Positions 54,289 to 60,828 of a DNA stretch of 64,000 bases are shown in pieces. Under the pieces are notes generated by a model. That model ran no database searches, was not told the DNA's origin, and was given only the letters and a program-made list of their open reading frames with translations. The stretch's first letter is position 1. Every line of letters starts with the position of its first letter. The position numbers and the translations under genes are program-made. Source of the stretch: Pseudomonadota bacterium (GTDB lineage Bacteria; Myxococcota_A; Polyangia; Polyangiales; Polyangiaceae); contig JAEYWK010000044.1 of the NCBI GenBank assembly GCA_023431345.1, positions 73,952-137,951 on the forward strand, given 5' to 3'.

Positions 54289-55773
54289 TCAGCCTGCCCA
54301 CTGGTGCCTCCTGTCGCGGGTGGAGCCGATGGCGCGCACCTCGCCGTCGGTGATCATCGCCTTGAGCACGCCGCGCACGTCGATCGGGCGGCGGTGGATG
54401 CGCGAGGCGATGTCGTCGACGCCGCCGAGCTCGGGGTGCTTCCCAAAGAGCTCTCGGAGGTCGGCCCGCACGCGGTCGGCCTTGGCGGCCAGGCGCTGCT
54501 TCGAGGCGGCATCGTCCACGGCCTCGCGGGGGGCGGCGCATTGAGCGGCGACGAGCAGGCCCGCTCTCGGGTTTCCGCCGTCGGGGATGTCGGAGACCTC
54601 CAGCTCGAAGTCGTCGGTCAGGATGCCGCTCGCGCGGGCCTTTTCGTGGGAAACGCGGGTCGGCTTGCCCTTCTCGCCTTCGAAAACGAGGCTCGAGCCG
54701 CAGGCGTCGAAGAGCGCGCCTGAGCCACGGATCGACATCTTCGCGCCGCCGCTTTGCTGCTGGCTCGGCTTTCGGGCGTGGTGAATGACCACGAAGGCGG
54801 CCCCAGTCCGCTCGCTGACGCGCGTGAGCATGTCGAGGGGGCGGCGGGCGTCGCTGGAGTTTTCTTCGACGCTGGGCGCGGCCGCACGAAGCGAGTCGAC
54901 GATGACGAGCGTGTAGCCGTGCACGAGCCGCGCGATTGCGTCCTCGGCCTGCGGGGCGTCGAGGTGCAGCTTGGGCATCGTGACGAGTGACAGGCCGTCC
55001 CCGACGTCACCGGGCCCGATCATCATCGGGACGGCGAGGCGTTGATAGCGCTCCCGCGTGAGCCGGCCGCCCTGCTCGTAATCGAGGTGCAGCACCCTGC
55101 CGCGAGGGGCGGCGAAGCAATCCCACACCTTGCCGAGGCCTGCGCCGATGGCGAGGGCGGCGGATTGAGCCGCCAGCGTTTTCTTCGAGTAGCCGTAGCC
55201 AGCCCAGATCGCGGGAGCGCCGGGGCAAAGGTCCAGCGCCTGAATCACGTAGTTGATCGGCGGCAGCGGCGCGAAGATGCTGTCCGCGTCGACCACCTCG
55301 AAGGGGGAGCGTTGCTTGGACAGCAATGCGTCTTCGGCAATGCGCGTGATTTCGCGCGCAGCCCCCGTCGCCCAGGCGACCACGTCACCGACGCCACTGG
55401 TGCCCTCGATGGCAGTGCGCTGGGCGACTTCGACGATGCGCCCTATCGCTGCGACCTGGCGGACGCGCAGCGCGTGATCGACCACATGCGCGATCGCGGG
55501 TGTGGCATCCGAAAGTTGTGCAAGGTAGGGGGAGCCACCGACCTGCTGAAGCTGCCCATTGTCGCGCAAGAAGCCGGCGACCAGCTTGATATCGATGGGA
55601 CTTCCTGCGTCATAGAGAGCGAGGATGGCCTCGTAGATTCGTCGATTGGCGGGCGCAAAAAAGTCAGCGGGGCGAAGCACCTCGCGCACTGCGGGGAGGC
55701 GAGAGGCGTCGAGAAGAATCGCGCTGAGCACTGCGCCCTCGGTGTCGAGGTCGCTGGGCGGGACACTGTTCAC
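54289..55773 (-). CDS. DnaB/RepA-like replicative helicase
   Basis: 494 residues from a GTG overlapping the upstream stop (GTGA). N-terminal DnaB-like helical domain (about 5-110; EGAVLSAILLDASRL, ADFFAPANRRIYEAI). RecA-fold ATPase from about 170: Walker A GYGYSKKT (192-199), LHLDYEQGGR, Walker B LVIVDSLRAA (D293) and IHHARKP. Possible C-terminal winged helix (GVDDIASRIHRRPIDVRGV). The usual Gly before the Walker A Lys is replaced by Lys. It should unwind DNA for replication of the excised element and sits beside the iteron-like repeats. Confidence 0.85.
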   Translation of the reverse strand: MNSVPPSDLDTEGAVLSAILLDASRLPAVREVLRPADFFAPANRRIYEAILALYDAGSPIDIKLVAGFLRDNGQLQQVGGSPYLAQLSDATPAIAHVVDHALRVRQVAAIGRIVEVAQRTAIEGTSGVGDVVAWATGAAREITRIAEDALLSKQRSPFEVVDADSIFAPLPPINYVIQALDLCPGAPAIWAGYGYSKKTLAAQSAALAIGAGLGKVWDCFAAPRGRVLHLDYEQGGRLTRERYQRLAVPMMIGPGDVGDGLSLVTMPKLHLDAPQAEDAIARLVHGYTLVIVDSLRAAAPSVEENSSDARRPLDMLTRVSERTGAAFVVIHHARKPSQQQSGGAKMSIRGSGALFDACGSSLVFEGEKGKPTRVSHEKARASGILTDDFELEVSDIPDGGNPRAGLLVAAQCAAPREAVDDAASKQRLAAKADRVRADLRELFGKHPELGGVDDIASRIHRRPIDVRGVLKAMITDGEVRAIGSTRDRRHQWAG

Positions 55774-56282
55774 TCCAGCACCTGCCCGAAAAAGAAGCCA
55801 CCGAGCTCGCTCAGGCCGAGGTTCGCGCAGCAGTACGCGTCAGCCTCGTCCGCGGTCTCGAACGTTGCGCCAGCGGCGCGCAGCGTGGCTACGACTGCTT
55901 CTTTCGCTCCGGCGCGCGGCACCTTACCCAGCAGCAGCTTACGTGCCGTCGACATGTTGGCCGTGCGGATCTCGATGCCAGCACGCACGAGCTCGAGCCG
56001 AACGACGCCCCCGACCTCGGCAAGCGTGTGCGCGGCCGTGTTCTGGTTGAAGGCGTAGCCCTCGATCCACGCGGACGTCACCCCGTGACACCGAGCGAAG
56101 GCCACGAGCCGTGTCGCGATCGTTTCGCAGCGCCGTGCACGCTCCGCGTCGGTGGCATTGCGGCCGAGCGGTTCACCAACAACCAGCGTTCGAACGCGCG
56201 GCCACTTGCCATCCCAGTCTTGCGGCACCACGACGCCGGCAGTGAACCGGGTGCTCATGTCGATACCGAGAATCAACTGCAC
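55770..56282 (-). CDS. RuvC-like Holliday junction resolvase
   Basis: GTG 56282 gives 170 residues, the size of RuvC; a longer frame to 56354 adds an Arg-rich stretch. Retroviral-integrase/RNase-H fold motifs: LILGIDMSTRF (first Asp), AWIEGYAF (Glu) and the terminal TADEADAYCCANLGL (Asp residues). It overlaps the upstream zinc ribbon gene by 10 bp and the helicase by GTGA. It would resolve branched intermediates created during replication or annealing, or trim DNA before packaging. Confidence 0.82.
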   Translation of the reverse strand: MQLILGIDMSTRFTAGVVVPQDWDGKWPRVRTLVVGEPLGRNATDAERARRCETIATRLVAFARCHGVTSAWIEGYAFNQNTAAHTLAEVGGVVRLELVRAGIEIRTANMSTARKLLLGKVPRAGAKEAVVATLRAAGATFETADEADAYCCANLGLSELGGFFFGQVLE

Positions 56283-56584
56283 CTCGCGTGCGAGGTCTCG
56301 CGCGTCGCGCGGTCGTAGTAGATCGGCGTGCCGACGTTGATTGGGCCGTTGCATCGCGCGCAGCGACCAACGTACTTCGCAGGCATCGGCCTGCCACGCG
56401 CCGGCACCGGCGACGGAGCCCCGCCCCGCGCTTCAGTGCGCAAAGCGATCGTAACGTCTGACCGCAGATCATGCAGCTCGCGGACGAGCTCGAGCGCAGC
56501 GGCGGCATCGGACCGCATCACGGCCAGCGCGATACGGTCCGATGCGCTCGCCACCAAAACGTCGGCGGGATCGGGCTTGCTCAT
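56273..56584 (-). CDS. Zinc-ribbon-like small protein
   Basis: 103 residues, start overlapping the upstream stop as ATGA. Helical N-terminal half (ASDRIALAVMRSDAAAALEL) and a C-terminal zinc-binding pattern CARC ... HARC spaced by about 20 residues with GPINVGTPIYYD between. This pattern is common in small phage proteins that accompany RuvC or primase genes. Probably a nucleic-acid-binding adaptor. Confidence 0.68.
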   Translation of the reverse strand: MSKPDPADVLVASASDRIALAVMRSDAAAALELVRELHDLRSDVTIALRTEARGGAPSPVPARGRPMPAKYVGRCARCNGPINVGTPIYYDRATRETSHARCS

Positions 56585-56913
56585 CGGCCGACCAGCCTCA
56601 GCTCGGCGCGCAGCTCATCGGCGACGCTGGCCGCCTTCTCGCTCTTGGCTCGCGTGCGCGAGACGCGCTGCAGCTCGGCGGCGAGCTCCTCGGGCGAGAG
56701 CAGGTGACGGCGGCCGACCTTGGCGGCTCCCGGGGAACCCTCAGCGATGAGCCGGCGCACGGCCGCGCAGTGTCGTTTCCGGCCGAGCGGACTCGTCTGC
56801 TGGTCGGGCCAGTCCGACCGCTGTTGGCGCTCCTCGGCCGCGATGCGCTCCCACTCGTCAGCCTGCGCACGAAGCGCCCGCGCCTGTGCTCGCGCGAAGT
56901 CGGCGAGAGTCAC
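56581..56913 (-). CDS. Excisionase/AlpA-like HTH protein
   Basis: GTG 56913 overlaps the preceding stop (GTGA); 110 residues. A region from about residue 45 (CAAVRRLIAEGSPGAAKVGR followed by RHLLSPEELAAEL) fits the HTH_17/MerR-like excisionase pattern (xxLIxxGxLPAxKVGRRxLV). The flanks are charged helices. A directionality factor is expected in an element that excises through a tyrosine integrase, and this is the best candidate. Similarity is at motif level only. Confidence 0.6.
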   Translation of the reverse strand: MTLADFARAQARALRAQADEWERIAAEERQQRSDWPDQQTSPLGRKRHCAAVRRLIAEGSPGAAKVGRRHLLSPEELAAELQRVSRTRAKSEKAASVADELRAELRLVGR

Positions 56914-57158
56914 TTTGCGCCTCGCGCCCTCTCTCGCATCTCGGCCGTTGGGAGGCCTCGCACGGCCAACCACGCCCGGATGCGATCCCCGGCGCGGCCG
57001 CGGACTTGGCGCGCCCCCGGTAGGCCAAGTTGGGCGCGGATTTCGGCCGCGACCGACCGCGTATCGGTGAGGGTTTCCGTCGCGCCACGAGCCAGCTGCG
57101 CCTGGTGTACGCCGTAGGCAGCCACGGCGACGGACGGGCGGCGTGGTGTATGCACCAT
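56910..57158 (-). CDS. Hypothetical protein (82 aa)
   Basis: 82 residues from ATG 57158. Basic and helical (AQLARGATETLTDTRSVAAE, RAWLAVRGLPTAEMRERARG). It overlaps the next gene by GTGA; 46 bp separate it from the upstream stop. May be a DNA-binding protein of early regulation. No family recognised, and the start is uncertain. Confidence 0.5.
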   Translation of the reverse strand: MVHTPRRPSVAVAAYGVHQAQLARGATETLTDTRSVAAEIRAQLGLPGARQVRGRAGDRIRAWLAVRGLPTAEMRERARGAK

Positions 57159-57204
57159 GAGTCTGGGTGCGACCCTGCACCCAGCTGCCCCGACCCATCA
57201 GACG

Positions 57205-57882
57205 TTAGCGGACTTTATCTTTTGTCCGCCGACGCCGACCTCGCTCCGCCTCAAGCCACGACTTGCGTTCATCGGCGGTGGCGCCCAGCGCTTTCAGGGC
57301 CGCTCGCACGCATGCAACGGCGGTCGCCCTCGAGTCTTCTTGCCCCGGTCCCGTGTCCTCAGGCAGCTCGTCGGCGATCCGCTCGTCCAGTTTCTCCAGC
57401 GCCAGCACCGCATCATCTTCGAGCATCGCCACCGCAATAGCTGGCACCGGCGGATTGTGTCGATTGACGGTCAGCCTTCGGCGTAGTGCGCGCGCTAGCC
57501 ACCGTTGATTCTCAGCTGCGCCGCTTACAATCGCTCGCGAAACGTCATCAATCAGCTTCCGTCGCCACTCCTGCGCTGACTCCCACGCCTCGCCGTCCTC
57601 CTTGCTCTGCAGCCGCCCTTCCAAGAGCTGCCTCGCCTCCGTCGCGAGCAGACCAAGGCTCGTGTCATCGCCGCGGTGTAGGCAACGCGCAAGCGCCACC
57701 ACCACGGCCATAACGTTGCGCCCACGCTCCGGCCGTCCAGAGAGCTCGATTAGCGCCGCTTCGTCTCGCACGGCGAGCAGCGCCGCGATCATCCGCTCCT
57801 CGGTGCTATCTTGCTTCTCGGTCGTCATCGTCGACCCGTGCCCCCGAGCGCTGCCAGGCGCTGCGGGGGTTCCTTTCGTCAT
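57205..57882 (-). CDS. Hypothetical helical protein at right end of the element
   Basis: 225 residues from ATG 57882, which overlaps the stop of the open frame coming from the att site (ATGA); ATG 57828 is an alternative. Helical with clusters such as MIAALLAVRDEAALIELSGR, VVALARCLHRGDDTSLGLLA and a basic C-terminus (RGRRRRTKDKVR). No family recognised. The coupling to the att-crossing frame implies that in the excised circle it is translated behind the integrase. Confidence 0.65.
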   Translation of the reverse strand: MTKGTPAAPGSARGHGSTMTTEKQDSTEERMIAALLAVRDEAALIELSGRPERGRNVMAVVVALARCLHRGDDTSLGLLATEARQLLEGRLQSKEDGEAWESAQEWRRKLIDDVSRAIVSGAAENQRWLARALRRRLTVNRHNPPVPAIAVAMLEDDAVLALEKLDERIADELPEDTGPGQEDSRATAVACVRAALKALGATADERKSWLEAERGRRRRTKDKVR

Positions 57883-58175
57883 TTCTGCCTTTTCGCGCGC
57901 GCGGCGTCCAGGTCGACCACCCCGGCGCGGGCGGCTCGGCGGGCGCGGAGCTCGTCCACCAGCACCTTAACGACGTCGTGTGCCCCGTCCCTCGATGCTC
58001 GGAGGAGTGCCTCCGCGAGGGCCTGCTCGACCACATCTGCCTGGCCCACCCCCGCCGAACCCCCTGGGCCACCGTGCTCGATGGTGCCCGATGCAGTGTC
58101 GGCCACCTCGGAAATCTCGCTGTGGCACGCATCGTGCTGCGTCTCGGGCTCGCTCTTAAAATCTTCGGACCGCAA
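57879..58175 (-). CDS. Frame continuing the integrase in the excised circle (alternative C-terminal tail)
   Basis: In the chromosome this frame has only a TTG start inside attR and begins LRSEDFK, the same residues as integrase 444-450. The following 91 residues (SEPETQHDACHSEISEVADT ... DVVKVLVDELRARRAARAG) are element-specific and protein-like, ending with a basic ARAKRQK. The frame and offset (14,099 bp) match, so recombination of attL and attR into attP would join integrase residues 1-450 to this tail. The ATGA overlap with the next gene supports it being translated. Confidence 0.65.
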   Translation of the reverse strand: MRSEDFKSEPETQHDACHSEISEVADTASGTIEHGGPGGSAGVGQADVVEQALAEALLRASRDGAHDVVKVLVDELRARRAARAGVVDLDAARAKRQK

Positions 58176-58207
58176 GGTCGTCCCGGTTCGAGTCCGGGAG
58201 GGGCTAC
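58155..58207 (+). repeat. attR, second copy of the 53-bp attachment core
   Basis: Identical to 44056-44108. It contains the tRNA-Leu anticodon loop through the 3' end but lacks the acceptor 5' strand and D arm, so it cannot give a tRNA. The 288 bp to the next gene hold no recognisable gene. Confidence 0.95.
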
Positions 58208-58495
58208 CGCGATGGCACGGGTGGTGGAGAGCCGCGAGGCGGCGCTGAGCACGCTTGCTGCCGGCTCAGGTGGGAGCCGGCGCCACCGCGAACGGCGGAA
58301 AACAGCTTGCGCGCTCGCTCCGACGGGCGCACACACCGCCCCCGGCTCCAGAGCTCGATAACCCCGCCCACGAGGGGACCCGCCGGCCGCGCGCTCGGCT
58401 CCGCCGTTTGTCCCCATCCAGCTACCCTGAACCAGGGGTGCCTGAACCTTCACAGATCGTAAAGCTGAGCCGCTCAGCGCGAGTCTGCCCACGCC

Positions 58496-59767
58496 ATGTC
58501 AGCCAAACCCACGCTCTACGCGATCGACTTCGGCACCAGTAACTCACTGCTTTGCGGGGTCACCCCCGACGCGGTCGACGAGCCGCTCGCGCTCGATCCC
58601 TCCGCGGCGGATCCGTCCGTCTTTCGTAGCATCCTGTTCTTCTCCGAGAGCAGCGAGCAGCACTTCGGAGCGCAGGCGCTCGAACGGTACGTGGCCGAGG
58701 GCATGCGCGGCCGCTTCTTGCGCTCCCTCAAGCGCTTCCTGCCGATGCCGAGCTTCGAGGAGACCCGCATCGGCTCGAAGGCAGTCAAGCTCGAGGAGCT
58801 GATCGGAATCTTCCTGCGCGAGATGCGCCAGCGCGCGAACCGTCACTACGGCGTCGACGTGCGGCGCGCGCTGTTCGGCCGCCCGGCGCGCTTCTCCGAA
58901 AATGACGAGCACGACGCGCTCGCCGAGCAGCGCTTGGCGACCGCCGCGGGCTTCGCCGGCTTCGACGAGGTGTTCTTCTGCCCAGAGCCCATCGCGGCTG
59001 CTTACGACTTTCGCAGCCGTTTGACCGAGCCGAAGGTGGTGTTGGTGGCCGATTTCGGCGGCGGCACCTCCGACTACACGGTGGCGCGCCTCACGCCGGG
59101 GCAGACCGAGGTCGAAGTGCTGGCAGTGGGCGGCGTCTCCATCGCGGGCGACGCTTTCGACGGCTCGCTCATGCGTCACAAGGTGTCGCGGCACTTCGGC
59201 TCGGACGTGAAATACAAGGTACCGTTCGGATCGAACGTGCTCAGCATGCCGCGGCCGCTGATGGAGTCGCTCTGCTCACCGGCGGAGACCTGCCTGCTCG
59301 CGCAGCGCGACATCATGCAATTCCTGCGTGACATCAAGAGCGGCTCGCTCGGCAAGAACGACAAGCAGCACATCGATCAGCTGATTTGCCTGGTCGAAGA
59401 TTCGCTCGGCTTTCAGCTCTTCGAATCCATCGAGCACGCCAAACGGGACCTCTCCGATCACGAAACGACCGAGCTGCGCTTCGACTACCCTGGCATCGAC
59501 ATCGTCGAGAGCATCGCGCGCGCCGAGTTTCAAACCTTCTCCGCGCCGCAGACCGACGCCATCCTCGCTTCGCTCGATCGCACGCTCGAAGCCAGCGGCG
59601 TCGGCGCGACGGGCGTCGATTTGGTGTGCTGCACGGGCGGCACCGCCCGAGTCGCCGCCCTCTCGGCCGGGATTCAGCAGCGTTTTGGAGCCGAAAAGCT
59701 GGTGCGGCTGCGCAGCCTGCACTCGGTCATTCAGGGCTTGGGCGAGCGCGCGCGGAGCCTTGCTTGA
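58496..59767 (+). CDS. Hsp70-family protein, YegD-like
   Basis: 423 residues, similar in length to YegD-type Hsp70 homologues and much shorter than DnaK; only the actin-like ATPase domain with no DnaK-type substrate-binding domain. Phosphate 1 loop AIDFGTSNSLL, connect 1 region FCPEPIAAAYDF, phosphate 2 loop VADFGGGTSDYTV, and a late adenosine-type loop VCCTGGTARVAAL. Probably a cytoplasmic ATP-dependent chaperone-like factor. It ends 31 bp before the next gene. Confidence 0.9.
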   Translation: MSAKPTLYAIDFGTSNSLLCGVTPDAVDEPLALDPSAADPSVFRSILFFSESSEQHFGAQALERYVAEGMRGRFLRSLKRFLPMPSFEETRIGSKAVKLEELIGIFLREMRQRANRHYGVDVRRALFGRPARFSENDEHDALAEQRLATAAGFAGFDEVFFCPEPIAAAYDFRSRLTEPKVVLVADFGGGTSDYTVARLTPGQTEVEVLAVGGVSIAGDAFDGSLMRHKVSRHFGSDVKYKVPFGSNVLSMPRPLMESLCSPAETCLLAQRDIMQFLRDIKSGSLGKNDKQHIDQLICLVEDSLGFQLFESIEHAKRDLSDHETTELRFDYPGIDIVESIARAEFQTFSAPQTDAILASLDRTLEASGVGATGVDLVCCTGGTARVAALSAGIQQRFGAEKLVRLRSLHSVIQGLGERARSLA

Positions 59768-59798
59768 AGCGTCGCAGATCGCGCTAGCATCGACGCTC

Positions 59799-60752
59799 AT
59801 GGCCGGTTCCGCCGCCGACGCAATCAGCAAAGCCGTCGAGCGCAGCAAGCAGCTGCTGTTCCCTTTCAAGGCCGAAAAATGGTTCGCGCTCGGCTTCACC
59901 GTGTTCCTCGCTCAATGCGGGGACGGCGGCGGCTCGCTCAGCAACCTTCCCACCAGCAACCATGGCTCGGGCTCCTCCGGCTCCGGCGCTCCTGATCTCG
60001 GCAAGATGTTCCAAGACGGGGTCAAAGCCGTCTACGACGACCTGGCCCTGTACTTGACGATCGGCACCGTGGTGGTGGTGGCAAGCTTCTCGCTTTGGGG
60101 CTTCGTGCTGTGGTTCTCGAGCCGCGCGAAGCTCATGTTCGTCGAGTCGGTGATTTGGGACCGCGTCGACTTCAGCGCGCAGTGGTCGCGCGCGGCCGAG
60201 CTGGGGTTCGGCCTGTTCAAGTTCCGCTTGCTGTTCGTGCTCGGCGGCTCCGTGCTCGGCCTCGGGCTGCTCGGAGGCGCGGTCGCCATCGGCTGGGCGG
60301 ACTTCATGGCCGGGGAGCTCCTGGGCAGCGCCGCCGTCGCCGCCTATTTGCTGCTCGGATTCACGGTGCTTTTCCTCTCAGTACCGTGGGCCATAGTCGT
60401 CGCGTTACTCGACGATTTCGTCGTGCCGCTGATGGTGATCCGCAACGTGCCAGTGGGAGATGCCTGGTCCATCTGCCGGCGTGAGGTGCTGAGCGGCAAC
60501 GTCGGCGGCATCGTCGTCTTCTACCTGCTGCGCTTCGTGCTGGCGATGGCGATCGGCGTTGCAGCTCTCGTCGCGACGTGTGTCACGTGCTGCCTGACCG
60601 CCATCCCTTACATCGGCACCGTGATCTTGCTGCCCGTGTTCGTTTTCTCGCGCGCCTTCCCGCTCTACTACCTCGAGCAGCTCGGGGTCGCGGTCTTTCC
60701 GGCGCCGACGCCCGAGTGGGCGAGCTACGAACAGTGGCGTTTCCCGCGGTAG
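59799..60752 (+). CDS. Multi-pass membrane protein, function unknown
   Basis: ATG 59799 (MAGSAADAISKAVERSKQLL) gives 317 residues. Starts with an amphipathic region, a Gly/Ser-rich loop and then about five or six membrane helices (VVVVASFSLWGFVLWFSS, LFVLGGSVLGLGLLGGAVAI, AYLLLGFTVLFLSVPWAIVV, FVLAMAIGVAALVATCVTCC, TVILLPVFVFSRAFPLYYLE). It resembles DUF-type membrane proteins of the glycerophosphoryl-diester-phosphodiesterase membrane-domain kind. Role unknown. The upstream gene is the Hsp70 homologue. Confidence 0.8.
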   Translation: MAGSAADAISKAVERSKQLLFPFKAEKWFALGFTVFLAQCGDGGGSLSNLPTSNHGSGSSGSGAPDLGKMFQDGVKAVYDDLALYLTIGTVVVVASFSLWGFVLWFSSRAKLMFVESVIWDRVDFSAQWSRAAELGFGLFKFRLLFVLGGSVLGLGLLGGAVAIGWADFMAGELLGSAAVAAYLLLGFTVLFLSVPWAIVVALLDDFVVPLMVIRNVPVGDAWSICRREVLSGNVGGIVVFYLLRFVLAMAIGVAALVATCVTCCLTAIPYIGTVILLPVFVFSRAFPLYYLEQLGVAVFPAPTPEWASYEQWRFPR

Positions 60753-60828
60753 CGCCGGGAGGTGCACGCTACCCCGAGCGATCTCGCAGCGAAGGGCGCC
60801 CGCGAACGGCTCGGGCGGCCCTCACTCG

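Larger units (their letters stand above)
44056..58207. mobile_element. Integrated 14.1-kb satellite-like element in tRNA-Leu(UAA)
   Basis: The boundaries are two perfect 53-bp direct repeats, one forming the 3' part of the tRNA gene and one isolated at the far end. The integrase is at the left end, reading outwards. Nearly all genes are leftward and many overlap by ATGA/GTGA. Recognisable content: integrase, RHH regulator, ParB-like protein, 5' exonuclease-SSAP fusion, large terminase, Cys-rich HTH protein, DnaB/RepA-like helicase, RuvC-like resolvase, zinc ribbon protein and excisionase-like protein. No capsid, portal, tail, lysis or conjugation gene is recognisable. The best description is a phage satellite or packaging-competent plasmid-like element; a decayed prophage is the alternative. 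Confidence 0.9.

Noticed and set aside
53558..54541. A 327-codon leftward frame spanning the iteron region
   Set aside because: Arg-rich, overlaps the helicase and HTH genes in another frame, and crosses the repeat region.
44109..58154. Complete prophage or gene transfer agent
   Set aside because: No portal, capsid, tail or lysis gene is recognisable and the interval is only 14 kb; GTA clusters lack an integrase and att sites.
58155..58207. A second tRNA-Leu gene
   Set aside because: Only the 3' 53 bases are present; the acceptor 5' strand and D arm are missing, so it is attR.
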